Assembly: GCF_018502485.1 (NCBI RefSeq)
Contig: NZ_CP075546.1
Strand: one strand, 5' to 3'
DNA: 64,000 bases
Origin: Methanospirillum purgamenti
GTDB taxonomy: Archaea > Halobacteriota > Methanomicrobia > Methanomicrobiales > Methanospirillaceae
This document shows positions 43,466-52,882 of the stretch, piece by piece. Under the pieces are notes generated by a model. It was not told the DNA's origin. It was given only the letters and a program-made list of their open reading frames with translations, and ran no database searches. Made by a program: the position numbers and the translations under genes. Position 1 is the first letter of the stretch. Each line of letters begins with the position of its first letter.

Positions 43466-45106
43466 ATGCATCCAATGATAACAAAATGGAGACAGGATCC
43501 AGTAACGGGTGCATTTTTTATCGCTCTTTTACTGGCACTTATCTTGTTTCCATATTGGTGGCTTGCTGACCGGTGGTTTAGGACTATCATATTTGATGAC
43601 GCAACACGGTTTACTTTTACTTCAACTACTTTTCTTCTGATACTGGCAATAGTTGATTGTGCATTTCTTGTCAGATATTATCAGATCAGACGAAAAAATG
43701 ATCTTGCTCATAGTGCTGACCTAATACGAAAAGGAGCTGAAAATTATCGGTTGCTCATTGAAAAAGCACCTTTTCCCATCGTGATTACCAAACTTTCAGA
43801 CAGAACAATTTTGGAAATTAACAATGAAGCTGCAGACCTCTTCTCTATTATACCATATGAGAGGATAGGAAAAAAAGTATCAGAACGATTTATCACAGCA
43901 ATGAACCAGGAAAAAATTCTTGAGATCCTTTCAACAAAAAAACAGGTCTCTGATTTTGAAGTATCGTTTCAAAAAGACAATAATGAAGTTGTATACGCAT
44001 CGCTATCTGCTAATATTATTGATTATCTCGGTGAAAAGGCAGTTTTTTCCGCTTTTGTAAATATCTCTGAGCGGGTTACTCTTGAAAAGGAAATATTATA
44101 CCGTGAAGAGAAGTTTTCAACAGTTTTTCACGAGGTCCCAAATCCGCTGATGATCCTCTCTGATGCCGGGGAAATTATTGAAATTAATAAAGGATGTGAA
44201 ACCTTTATCGGTCTCTCAAAGGATCTTCTGGTTAACAAAAAACTTGAAGACTTTCAGTTTTTCCCAGATATTGATAAGGAATTTTACTGTAAGGCAGTTC
44301 ATGACAGTCAGGCAGTAGAGACCGTGATTATTCTTCCTGATAACCGGAGGAAATTTGTAACTCTCTATATCAGGTCAATCTCTATTCATGATGCTCCTCA
44401 TGGGCTCCTTCTCATCCAGGATATCGATGAGATAAAAAGAACACAAAATGCTATCAGCCAGGCAAATAATCAACTTTCAATTCTCAACAGCATTACCAGA
44501 CATGATATCTTAAACAGGGTTATGGTGGTCATCTCTTATTGTGAACTATTAGGATACAAGGTGAAAGAAGACCCTGAGTCAACCTGGATACGAAATATTG
44601 TTAAATCCGGAGAAGACATTCAGGCTTTGATTGATTTTACACGACAATACCAGGATTTGGGAATAAACCCGCCGAAATGGCAACGAGTAGAGGAGATTAT
44701 GAAAAAGAGAAACATTGCCTCTCTCCTTTCTGATGTATCTGTCTCTTTGCCAGGTGAACACATAGAGGTGTATGCTGACCCTATGTTTGAAAAGGTGTTA
44801 TACAATCTTATTGACAATTCAATTCGTCATGGTGAAAAAGTTACCCTGATATCACTTTCATATGTCAACCATGATCCAGATCTCATTCTTCGGTATACTG
44901 ATAACGGTGTGGGAATTAGTACTGAAGATAAGAAAAAAATCTTTAAGAAAGGATTTGGAAAAAATACTGGACTCGGTCTTTTTCTTATCAGGGAGATATT
45001 ACATTTAACGGGCATTATTATTTCTGAAGAAGGGATTCCAGGTAATGGAGTCAGATTTGACATGATAGTTCCAGCGGGTGCATTCCGAACGCAACATGGT
45101 ACGTGA
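43466..45106 (+). CDS. Membrane histidine kinase with PAS domains
   Basis: 546 residues. Two N-terminal membrane segments (FFIALLLALILFPYWWL and FLLILAIVDCAFLVRYY) are followed by two PAS domains (starting ~ENYRLLIEKAPFPIVITK and ~KFSTVFHEVPNPLMIL). The H-box is SITRHDILNRVMVV and the ATPase boxes are ILRYTDNGVGIS and GLGLFLIREIL. GGAG precedes the ATG. Kinases of this kind in methanogens often lack a linked response regulator; here the next gene encodes a metallo-beta-lactamase-fold protein instead. Confidence 0.9.
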   Translation: MHPMITKWRQDPVTGAFFIALLLALILFPYWWLADRWFRTIIFDDATRFTFTSTTFLLILAIVDCAFLVRYYQIRRKNDLAHSADLIRKGAENYRLLIEKAPFPIVITKLSDRTILEINNEAADLFSIIPYERIGKKVSERFITAMNQEKILEILSTKKQVSDFEVSFQKDNNEVVYASLSANIIDYLGEKAVFSAFVNISERVTLEKEILYREEKFSTVFHEVPNPLMILSDAGEIIEINKGCETFIGLSKDLLVNKKLEDFQFFPDIDKEFYCKAVHDSQAVETVIILPDNRRKFVTLYIRSISIHDAPHGLLLIQDIDEIKRTQNAISQANNQLSILNSITRHDILNRVMVVISYCELLGYKVKEDPESTWIRNIVKSGEDIQALIDFTRQYQDLGINPPKWQRVEEIMKKRNIASLLSDVSVSLPGEHIEVYADPMFEKVLYNLIDNSIRHGEKVTLISLSYVNHDPDLILRYTDNGVGISTEDKKKIFKKGFGKNTGLGLFLIREILHLTGIIISEEGIPGNGVRFDMIVPAGAFRTQHGT

Positions 45107-45111
45107 AAATC

Positions 45112-45999
45112 ATGAGTGATATTTCATGCACCATTCTCTCCCCCCGGACAAGAATTCTAACTTTTGATGATAATATTTCTGTTCTGCTTATCATCGGAAG
45201 CAGATTCACATTTTTGTGTGATACACACCTCGGTCCGGAATCGATGAAAAAAGTTCAAAATGAATTAGGTACTATCTCGCATCCGGAACAAATGGTGATA
45301 TTTAATTCTCATTCAGACTGGGACCATGTATGGGGGAATTGCGAATTTTCACATAATCTTATAATCGGCCATTCCACCTGCCGGGATCGTTTAAAAGAGC
45401 GGGGTGAGTATGACCTGATATCTCATTCATCGATGACTCGGGGAATTGTAACAATAACTCTACCAAATATGACCTTTGATAGCCGGCTAACATTTGAAGA
45501 GGATGATGTTGAATTTATTTATGCTCCTGGGCATACGATAGATTCCTCAGTATGTTTTGACCGGAAAGATTCAATCCTCTATGTTGGAGACCTGGTTGAG
45601 GATCCGATTCCATACCTTGATTACGAAAGAACAGATCTCTACCTGAATACACTGGAAATGTTGCTTACATTCCCGGCTGATATTATGGTATCAGCACATT
45701 CCGGAATTATAGTCAGGGATCTGATCAGGGCGAATATTGCATACATACAAGCGGTCCAGGAAGGAAAATCCATTGACAACAGCAGATTTGGAGCATATGA
45801 TAATGTTCACCAACTCAATTTGAACACCCGAATCATGTTCTGTTATGAAAAAGAAGTCAGGGACATATTGAAGGAAAAATTTGATTTTCTCTCTTTCTGG
45901 TCACTTTTTCCAAACTTTGAAAAAAAATCATCGGACGAATTAGAAATAAACTTAAAACAGTACCTCATGGAAATTGAGAAAGTACGACACCATCAATAA
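45112..45999 (+). CDS. Metallo-beta-lactamase-fold hydrolase
   Basis: About 295 residues. The metal motif is HSDWDHVWGN (H-x-D-x-D-H rather than the usual HxHxDH), followed by HTIDSSVCF, the YVGDLVED motif and SAHSGII. The fold is shared by hydrolases and flavodiiron oxidoreductases; there is no flavodoxin domain, so a hydrolase is likelier. It starts within or just after the kinase stop (GTG 45103 or ATG 45112), so both are co-translated. The substituted first metal motif may change metal content or activity. Confidence 0.8.
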   Translation: MSDISCTILSPRTRILTFDDNISVLLIIGSRFTFLCDTHLGPESMKKVQNELGTISHPEQMVIFNSHSDWDHVWGNCEFSHNLIIGHSTCRDRLKERGEYDLISHSSMTRGIVTITLPNMTFDSRLTFEEDDVEFIYAPGHTIDSSVCFDRKDSILYVGDLVEDPIPYLDYERTDLYLNTLEMLLTFPADIMVSAHSGIIVRDLIRANIAYIQAVQEGKSIDNSRFGAYDNVHQLNLNTRIMFCYEKEVRDILKEKFDFLSFWSLFPNFEKKSSDELEINLKQYLMEIEKVRHHQ

Positions 46000-46010
46000 C
46001 AAATTAAAAA

Positions 46011-46598
46011 TTATTTAAAAATTTTTTCGATTCCCGCTGCAATTATTGCTTCATCAGACATGTCTCCATCATGAAGTGTCAATAATTCTAGGACACCATT
46101 TAATATCTGGGCTATCATGACCATGTGATAATGAACCGGATGATTTGAAAAAATCCCTTCTCTGATGGCTCGAGAATACAGATCTGTCATCCATCGAAAC
46201 TCTTCATAGGCCCGATTTTGAACGGCATCGCTGATGTTTGGAGAATGATGAAACTGAGTTAAGAATCGTGCTTTTTTCGGATTTGCAATACCCCAATCAA
46301 TATATCGGATAAATCCCCGTTCAAGCAATGTTCTGGTAGGAAGTGCAGGATTATCTTCATTTCCGACAACCGAACTCATCTCCTTTTTTATCGACAGATA
46401 TAATTCATCAATAAGAGTTTGTTTATCAGGAAAATAGTGAAAAAGTGTTCCTGTTGATACATGAGCAGCTTTGCTAATCTGTGATGTTGGTGTTGCATGA
46501 AATCCAAATGTGGTAAAAAGGTGAAGAGCTGATGCTACTATTCTCTCCCGCTTATCTTCGTTATTTATATGAGTTTCTGGTAATTTCTGTAAGTTCAT
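46011..46598 (-). CDS. TetR-family transcriptional regulator
   Basis: 195 residues. The N-terminal helix-turn-helix is typical (RERIVASALHLFTTFGF, then ISKAAHVSTGTLFHYFPDKQTLIDELY). The C-terminal helical domain binds an unknown ligand. It lies 26 bases downstream of an aldo/keto reductase gene on the same strand, so both are likely co-transcribed. A multi-part palindrome precedes that operon, and the regulator probably binds it. Confidence 0.88.
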   Translation of the reverse strand: MNLQKLPETHINNEDKRERIVASALHLFTTFGFHATPTSQISKAAHVSTGTLFHYFPDKQTLIDELYLSIKKEMSSVVGNEDNPALPTRTLLERGFIRYIDWGIANPKKARFLTQFHHSPNISDAVQNRAYEEFRWMTDLYSRAIREGIFSNHPVHYHMVMIAQILNGVLELLTLHDGDMSDEAIIAAGIEKIFK

Positions 46599-46624
46599 GA
46601 TACATCTTATAAGGAAGATCTCAT

Positions 46625-47827
46625 TTATTCATTCTTTATTGATGATCCAAACATTCGCTTTGCAATCATGAAAACCAGTTTTGTTGTCAATCCATCCATA
46701 GTTTTAGCAACTTTTTTCAATTCTTCCGGGATTGGGATATTCTGGGGACATTTTGATACACATTTTCCACATTGTCTACAAAGAGAAGCATTTCCTGGCG
46801 AACCCATCCCTCCCATGAGTTGCATGCTATAAAATCCACGGGTCATCAGTTTATCGCCAAGCATGTGATACTGGTTATAAAAATAAAAACACATGGGGAT
46901 GTTCACACCAAACGGACATGGCGTACAATATGAACAACCAGTACACCCGACTTTCATCATCTTTGTATACACATCCCGGGCATCATCGATAACCTGGATA
47001 TCCATATCTGATAAACTGCCCGGAGTTGCTGCATCACATGTTGCAATATTTTCTGCAAGATGAGTTTCATCATTCATTCCGGATAAAACCACAGTAACCT
47101 CTGGATGATTCCAGACCCAGGAAAGACCAAAGGCCGCTGCAGCTCGTAATGAACCAGATTTCTCATATATATGTCGTACCTCTTTTGGAACCTTTTCAGC
47201 AAGCATACCGCCCCGGAGTGGTTCCATCACCATAACGGCAATGTTTTTTGAAGCAGCATAGAGCAAGCCATCTTTTCCTGCCTGGTTCTCTTCGTCAAGA
47301 ATATTATACTGGATTTGACAGAAGGTCCAGTCATACGCATCAATGATCTCCCGAAATGTCTTTCGGTCACCATGGAATGAAAATCCAATATTTTTTATGA
47401 GTCCGGCCTGCTGAGCAGACTCTAAAAACTCAAACACTCCAAGGTCCTGAAATTTTTTCCATGAACCGGAGTTGAGGGAATGAAGAAGGTAATAATCAAT
47501 ATGATCCGTCTGAAGACGTTTCAGTTGAATTGAAAGAATTTTATCCATATCTTCCCTCGTTTGCACATTCCATGGTGGAAGTTTCGTTGCCAGTTTTACC
47601 TTCTCCCGGTAGCCATTCGTGAGGATCCTTCCAAGGATTTTCTCACTTTCACCTCCATGATATGAAAAAGCAGTGTCAATGTAATTCACACCCTGATCAA
47701 TGGCATGGCGAATGAGCCTGGAGGCACGTTCTTCATCAATATTTCCTCTTTTTGTCGGAAGTCTCATTGCTCCAAATCCCAATGCGGATAAAGAATCACC
47801 ATTTTTTGGTACTGTTCTGTATTGCAT
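46625..47827 (-). CDS. Aldo/keto reductase with C-terminal [4Fe-4S] domain
   Basis: 400 residues. AKR barrel marks: GFGAMRLPT, DTAFSYHGGESEKILG, the catalytic Lys in KLATKLPPW, DYYLLHSL. The C-terminus has cysteine groups CTGCSYCTPCPFGVNIP and CRQCGKCVSKCPQNIPIP, which bind iron-sulfur clusters. Such ferredoxin-coupled AKRs occur in anaerobes and reduce unknown carbonyl substrates. A TetR regulator gene follows it, and a palindromic operator precedes it. Confidence 0.9.
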   Translation of the reverse strand: MQYRTVPKNGDSLSALGFGAMRLPTKRGNIDEERASRLIRHAIDQGVNYIDTAFSYHGGESEKILGRILTNGYREKVKLATKLPPWNVQTREDMDKILSIQLKRLQTDHIDYYLLHSLNSGSWKKFQDLGVFEFLESAQQAGLIKNIGFSFHGDRKTFREIIDAYDWTFCQIQYNILDEENQAGKDGLLYAASKNIAVMVMEPLRGGMLAEKVPKEVRHIYEKSGSLRAAAAFGLSWVWNHPEVTVVLSGMNDETHLAENIATCDAATPGSLSDMDIQVIDDARDVYTKMMKVGCTGCSYCTPCPFGVNIPMCFYFYNQYHMLGDKLMTRGFYSMQLMGGMGSPGNASLCRQCGKCVSKCPQNIPIPEELKKVAKTMDGLTTKLVFMIAKRMFGSSIKNE

Positions 47828-47848
47828 AGTCCACTCCGGATCACGTGT

Positions 47849-47884
47849 TGATTGACTAGTTAGTCTAGACTGATTAGTCGATCA
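47849..47884. promoter_or_regulatory. TetR operator candidate before the AKR operon
   Basis: A 36-bp imperfect palindrome centred on TCTAGA. It contains two smaller palindromes, GACTAGTTAGTC and GACTGATTAGTC, giving four related GACT/AGTC half-sites. It ends 22 bases before the AKR ATG. The layout fits cooperative binding of two TetR dimers. Confidence 0.75.
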
Positions 47885-47961
47885 GACTTGATAAAATTTT
47901 CGCGGAGCAATCAGTAGATCTGAAACCTTATGATGGATCACCCACATGATCTGGTAAAAAG

Positions 47962-48498
47962 ATGATGAATACTATGAACCACGAATCAGGTTTTTCAGGA
48001 CTGGAAGCTGCCTTAATCATGATTGCATTTGTGGTCGTTGCAGCAGTATTTGGCTATAGTATGATAAGTACAGGTTTTTTTGCATCTCAAAAAGTTCAGG
48101 AGGTCACATATGCAGGAATCAAGCAGAGTTCGTCTGTTGCGATAACTGACGGATTAATCAGGGGACAATATGATGCAGGAAAGGGAGGAATCACGTCTCT
48201 GTCTTTCAGCCTATCTGTTCCTGACACTGGAGAATCCATTGATCTCTCACAGATGATTTATTATTATGTACGGAATAATGAAGGAGGGAATGCAGTTCCT
48301 CTTGATTATGTAACTCCGAAATCAGGAATTCTTCCATCTGGAGATTCTACTCGGATAAGGCTTGCCCTTTTTGATGCAGGACTTGCAGGTCCGATGGCAG
48401 GTGGTACTTTCTCACTGGAAATTAAACCTCCGATTGGTGCTTCAACATTAATTCAAAGGCAATTACCAACAGGATACAATGGAGGATATCTCTCCTGA
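47962..48498 (+). CDS. flaB: Archaellin (archaeal flagellin)
   Basis: 178 residues with a class III signal peptide: a short charged N-terminus ending in ...HESG, then FSGLEAALIMIAFVVVAAVFGYSM, the conserved archaellin core helix, cleaved by a prepilin peptidase before FSG. The C-terminal part is beta-rich. Three possible ATGs (47962, 47965 and 47974) are close. It stands alone, with no other archaellum genes (flaC-J type) in the window, so it is an additional or alternative filament subunit. Confidence 0.9.
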   Translation: MMNTMNHESGFSGLEAALIMIAFVVVAAVFGYSMISTGFFASQKVQEVTYAGIKQSSSVAITDGLIRGQYDAGKGGITSLSFSLSVPDTGESIDLSQMIYYYVRNNEGGNAVPLDYVTPKSGILPSGDSTRIRLALFDAGLAGPMAGGTFSLEIKPPIGASTLIQRQLPTGYNGGYLS

Positions 48499-48499
48499 T

Positions 48500-49687
48500 T
48501 TAATCAATTATCTCACTTAATTTTCGTACTGTCGCTTCTATTGCATCAATAGTATGCATAATTTTTCCGATATCAAGTCTGTCCATTGTGTCAAGACTAG
48601 AATGGATAATATTCTTCATGACATTCCCTTCGGCAGCGGTTGAAAAAGCAATTGATGGAATATTTTTCTGGGCAAATATCATGTGATCTCCTTCAGGCCA
48701 GGGATCAACACGAACAACACCCGGATATTTTTTTCTAGTTTCCTCAGCTACTGCTTCATATGTATGCGGCATTGAAAAATATGCAACACTTGAGGGATTG
48801 CCACAAAGACCAATACCATCAAGGTTAATAACAAGACCGATATCTTGTAGATTGACTGAATCTGATGATAAATATGCCATTTCACCTGGGGCATTATAAC
48901 ATTCTTCTCCATTCAAAAAAACAAACTCAATATTATTTTTTGGAGGTCCCCTTCGAAGCCGATCTACAAGGACTAAGAGGGCTGCAACACCAGATGCATT
49001 ATCAAGAGCACCAGGCGTATAATATTTCGTGTCAAAATGAGCACATAACACGATCTTCTTTCCTTCACCTGAAATCTGGCAAAGGACATTTGCAGCTCTT
49101 GATGGAGTAGTTTCAGAATCAATTGACAGATGGATGGATGTACCACTATGATCTAGTAAATAAGGAATATCTGATTCACTGATAGTCACTGATGGGAGTG
49201 AAAAATCCCCATCGATAAGGATTGGCGTCAGTTCTTTACCTGGATATGTAAAGATAACAGCGTGAGGATTTTTCTCTTCTAATAACCGAATAATCTCCTG
49301 ATGTGATTCCAAATTAAAAAAAGGAAAATTTTTGGGCATCAATGGTGTTTGTGAAAGATCACCAGTAATCATTACAATAGTATCAGATACATCAGAGTAA
49401 CGTAGTTCTTCAAGAGTGCGAATAATCTGTACCGACGTGGTCAGGTCACATGATGGAGAATAGGGATTCGCATATACACAGATGTTCTGATCTCCGGACT
49501 GCAGGGATGCTCTAGATACATTCCATTCTTTGCAATCAAATAACTGGTATGTTACCGGATAACCAAGGCATTCGAGATGTCTTCCAATATACTCCATTAC
49601 CTGCCGGTTTGCCAGTGTTCCGGTTGGTCGTTCTCCAATTGTTTTGCAAATAGTCTTTAGGTGTCCATACAGGGTTGCCGGATTCAT
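48500..49687 (-). CDS. M28-family zinc aminopeptidase-like protein with PA domain
   Basis: 395 residues. Metal and catalytic motifs of M28: CAHFDTK (H, D), GALDNASGVAALL, FLNGEECY (catalytic E and metal E), VINLDGIG, and a late IIHSSLDTMDR. A PA-like insert lies in the first half. There is no signal peptide, so it is cytoplasmic, which is less common for M28. It ends 2 bases from the archaellin gene (convergent). Confidence 0.88.
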   Translation of the reverse strand: MNPATLYGHLKTICKTIGERPTGTLANRQVMEYIGRHLECLGYPVTYQLFDCKEWNVSRASLQSGDQNICVYANPYSPSCDLTTSVQIIRTLEELRYSDVSDTIVMITGDLSQTPLMPKNFPFFNLESHQEIIRLLEEKNPHAVIFTYPGKELTPILIDGDFSLPSVTISESDIPYLLDHSGTSIHLSIDSETTPSRAANVLCQISGEGKKIVLCAHFDTKYYTPGALDNASGVAALLVLVDRLRRGPPKNNIEFVFLNGEECYNAPGEMAYLSSDSVNLQDIGLVINLDGIGLCGNPSSVAYFSMPHTYEAVAEETRKKYPGVVRVDPWPEGDHMIFAQKNIPSIAFSTAAEGNVMKNIIHSSLDTMDRLDIGKIMHTIDAIEATVRKLSEIID

Positions 49688-49817
49688 TAGATTGCCCTGA
49701 TATTTGTATATCGGAGATTGTGATTCGAGTGTAAAAAAACCCTTTTCATAAATGCAAAAACGATGGGAACCTAACTTTAATCATAAATAGAATGAAAAAT
49801 TGTTGTGTATGCTGAAA

Positions 49818-50444
49818 TTAACGGATTGTAAATTCAGCATATTCAATTTCTTTCTCGTTTTTTGGATCCCAGATATTTGAGAGAGTTGTGCTTGGATAAG
49901 CCTTCTTTTTTATGATGTCCCATCCATTTGGCATAATTGTTCCCGGACGTTCAATCTCCATGGATGCATCATAGACATTGACATGATATTTTCCTGGCTG
50001 GAATGGTATTTTCTTAATTTTTTCATTTATCTCTGCAGAAAAAATCACTTTCCCTGAGGCATCTTTTTTTACAGGAACAATAGTCAACGCATAATCTTCA
50101 GGCACATCAACAGTCAGATATGACTGTGTTCCATCAAGGTTATAACGAACAAGATTAATTCCCACTGGATTTACTGAATCACTGGAGGCTGCTAACTCTT
50201 TATACCGGACTTTTCCGGAGTTGTTCATCCGGGCATATTCTTCAGTTTCATCCCAGAATTCTTTTGGAAAGATCTCGATTCCTATTTTTTTAATCTTGTC
50301 AATGGTTGTGGATCCGGTGATGTTAAACTTCTCTCCGGCCCCAGGTGTGCCAATAGAATCTATGGTAATATTCGAATTTGCTGATGCAAACCCAACCATT
50401 CCAATAACAATCATTGCAATTATTAATAATTGTTTCAGACTCAT
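49818..50444 (-). CDS. Secreted protein of unknown function
   Basis: 208 residues from ATG 50444, preceded by GTGGATGA; upstream codons to 50486 are open. A signal peptide (LLIIAMIVIGMVGFASA) is followed by a beta-rich domain with FNITGSTTIDKIKKIGIEI, TVDVPEDYALTIVPVKKD and PGKYHVNVYDAS. The pattern resembles surface Ig-like domains of methanogens (for example DUF3821-type) but is not firmly assigned. No anchor is seen. Confidence 0.65.
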   Translation of the reverse strand: MSLKQLLIIAMIVIGMVGFASANSNITIDSIGTPGAGEKFNITGSTTIDKIKKIGIEIFPKEFWDETEEYARMNNSGKVRYKELAASSDSVNPVGINLVRYNLDGTQSYLTVDVPEDYALTIVPVKKDASGKVIFSAEINEKIKKIPFQPGKYHVNVYDASMEIERPGTIMPNGWDIIKKKAYPSTTLSNIWDPKNEKEIEYAEFTIR

Positions 50445-50684
50445 TTTTATCATCCACGTGACATAAGAATGTACTAAAAATTGCATTTAATCAGCAAAAT
50501 TTATTATATGATTCTGTTTTTTTCCCATAAGGGGTTTCTTCTTTCATGTAAAAATCAGAAATTTAGAATTAAGGTATTGTGTGTTTTAATGATTTTTTAA
50601 AAAAAGATATTTTGAGTAAACACCTTTGATATATATAATTCGTTAGATATATCCGATTTGATATGCAATTTCCTTATAAATCGA

Positions 50685-51188
50685 TTATCTACCTGAATTT
50701 ACCGTTGCTGAACCTCGTTGCAAAGCAATCTTTCCGGTTCTGACAAGTTCCAGTATTCCATATGGTTTTAACAGATCTTCAATCGCAGCAATTTTGCCAC
50801 TGTCGCCGGTGACTTCAACAACCAGAGTATCACTCCCGACATCAATAATTTTCGCCCGGAATATTCCTGCAATCTGCATTATCTCTGAACGGGCCGTTCC
50901 TGGTTCAGCTTTTACCTTTATCAGGGCCAGTTCCCGTTCAACATGCTCATATTCAGAAACATCAAGAACTTTAATAACCTCGATCAGTTTGTTCAGCTGC
51001 TTTTTTACCTGCTCTATCTGAACATCATTACCAGTAACAACGATGGTAATACGACTCGTCGCAGGTTGTTCACAGTGCCCTACAGCAAGACTTTCAATAT
51101 TAAAACCGCGGCGGGAGAAGAGCCCGGTCACTCGGGAGAGAACACCAGGGCTGTCCTCAACAAGAACACTGAATATATGGGCAGTCAT
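50685..51188 (-). CDS. ilvN: Acetolactate synthase small (regulatory) subunit
   Basis: 167 residues. The ACT domain is at the N-terminus (FSVLVEDSPGVLSRVTGLFSRRGFNIESL). The C-terminal half is the ALS_ss_C domain. It binds valine and modulates IlvB, the first common enzyme of valine, leucine and isoleucine synthesis. It follows ilvB by 2 bases with a strong GGAGGAG, so translation is coupled. Confidence 0.95.
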   Translation of the reverse strand: MTAHIFSVLVEDSPGVLSRVTGLFSRRGFNIESLAVGHCEQPATSRITIVVTGNDVQIEQVKKQLNKLIEVIKVLDVSEYEHVERELALIKVKAEPGTARSEIMQIAGIFRAKIIDVGSDTLVVEVTGDSGKIAAIEDLLKPYGILELVRTGKIALQRGSATVNSGR

Positions 51189-51190
51189 GG

Positions 51191-52882
51191 TTACTCCTCC
51201 TCATGACCGGTGTGGTGACCGACGATCATTTCACTGATATTTGCTCCTGCCGGAACCATCGGGAACACATTCTCTTCCCGTTCAACCCTGACATCCAGAA
51301 CATAGGGCCCAGGATGTTCCAGAGCAGTACTTATAGCTGCTTTTACATCAGATGCTTTTGTGACCGTTGCAGCTTCAATACCATATGCTTTTGCAATCCG
51401 TTCAAAATGAACTTCAGGCAGCTCAGTGTATGAGTACCGGTGCTCGTAGAAGAGCTGTTGCCATTGTCTGACCATTCCAAGAAACTGGTTATTCAGAACA
51501 ATGACTTTCACAGGAATATTATACTGAGCTACCGTCCCAAGTTCCTGGATATTCATCTGAAATGAACCATCTCCGGCCAGGACAAAAACTGGCTGGTCAG
51601 GACATGCTAACTGTGCTCCCATCGAAGCAGGAAATCCATATCCCATTGTTCCAAGGCCACCAGAACTAATCCACTGTCTTGGCCTGGTGAATTTAAACCA
51701 CTGAGCGGTCCACATCTGGTTCTGACCTACTTCACTGACAATAACTCCCTTTTCGCCTAGGATATCAGCAAGAGTTTTGATAACAAACTGGGGATAGAGT
51801 TTCCCATCAGATCGGTATCTGAGCGGATGATTTTTCTTCCATCCTGCTACGGTTTCAGACCATTCCGGATGTGGGCATGACTCCGGGATCTTTTTAATAA
51901 TCTCGGTGAGTACACTTTTAGCATCTCCGACAATTGGAACATCCGGCTGCTTATTTTTTCCAATTTCAGCAGGATCAATATCAATATGGATAACTTTCGC
52001 TTGTGGTGCAAATGCTTCAATCTTGCCGGTCACCCGGTCATCAAACCTGACACCAATGGAAAAGAGCAGATCTGATTCAGTTATTGCATAATTTGCATAC
52101 TCAGTCCCATGCATCCCAAGCATACCAAGGTTTAGCGGGTGATCTGTCGGAATACACCCAAGACCCATCAGGGTAGTGGTTATGGGCATGCACATTCGTT
52201 CAGCCAGGGCAACTAACTCTGCTGATGCATCGGATGAAATCACTCCACCCCCTGCATAAATAATTGGGCGCTTTGCCTGAAGCAGAAGATCTACTGCCCG
52301 CTGAATCATCTTGCTATGACCCTGGTATTTTGGTTTATATCCTCTGAGTCGTGGCTGCTCTTCCGGACCGTCCACATCAGGCACCATTGCTGTGCTGACA
52401 TCTTTTGGAAGATCAATGAGGACAGGTCCTTTTCGTCCGGTACTTGCGATATGAAAAGCCTCTCTGATAATACGTTTTAGATCACGAGCATCTGTTACCA
52501 GATAATTATGTTTGGTAACCGGCATCGTAATTCCAGTAATATCAGACTCTTGAAAGGCATCATTTCCCAGAAGAGATGTCGGAACCTGGCCGGTAATTGC
52601 AACTACCGGAATTGAGTCCATATATGCGGTTGCAAGACCGGTGACAAGATTGCATGCTCCCGGCCCAGAAGTGGCTAGACATACGCCAGTCTTACCACTT
52701 GCCCGTGCATATCCATCTGCTGCATGAATAGCGGCCTGTTCGTGGCGAACAAGGATATGACGAATATCAGCATCATAGAGTTCGTCATAAATCGGAAGAA
52801 CAACACCACCCGGATACCCGAAGATGATGTCAACTCCCTGTTCCTTTAAACCTTCAATCAGTATTTGTGCTCCGCTTTTCAT
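51191..52882 (-). CDS. ilvB: Acetolactate synthase large subunit
   Basis: 563 residues, full length. Thiamine diphosphate enzyme: catalytic E48 in RHEQAAIHAADGYARASG, FAD-like middle domain (SIGVRFDDRVTGKI), and the cofactor motif GDGSFQMNIQELGTV...NN. It makes acetolactate or acetohydroxybutyrate from pyruvate. The start overlaps the upstream synthase gene by 29 bases with GAGGGAG before the ATG. Order: synthase, ilvB, ilvN, all minus strand. Confidence 0.96.
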   Translation of the reverse strand: MKSGAQILIEGLKEQGVDIIFGYPGGVVLPIYDELYDADIRHILVRHEQAAIHAADGYARASGKTGVCLATSGPGACNLVTGLATAYMDSIPVVAITGQVPTSLLGNDAFQESDITGITMPVTKHNYLVTDARDLKRIIREAFHIASTGRKGPVLIDLPKDVSTAMVPDVDGPEEQPRLRGYKPKYQGHSKMIQRAVDLLLQAKRPIIYAGGGVISSDASAELVALAERMCMPITTTLMGLGCIPTDHPLNLGMLGMHGTEYANYAITESDLLFSIGVRFDDRVTGKIEAFAPQAKVIHIDIDPAEIGKNKQPDVPIVGDAKSVLTEIIKKIPESCPHPEWSETVAGWKKNHPLRYRSDGKLYPQFVIKTLADILGEKGVIVSEVGQNQMWTAQWFKFTRPRQWISSGGLGTMGYGFPASMGAQLACPDQPVFVLAGDGSFQMNIQELGTVAQYNIPVKVIVLNNQFLGMVRQWQQLFYEHRYSYTELPEVHFERIAKAYGIEAATVTKASDVKAAISTALEHPGPYVLDVRVEREENVFPMVPAGANISEMIVGHHTGHEEE

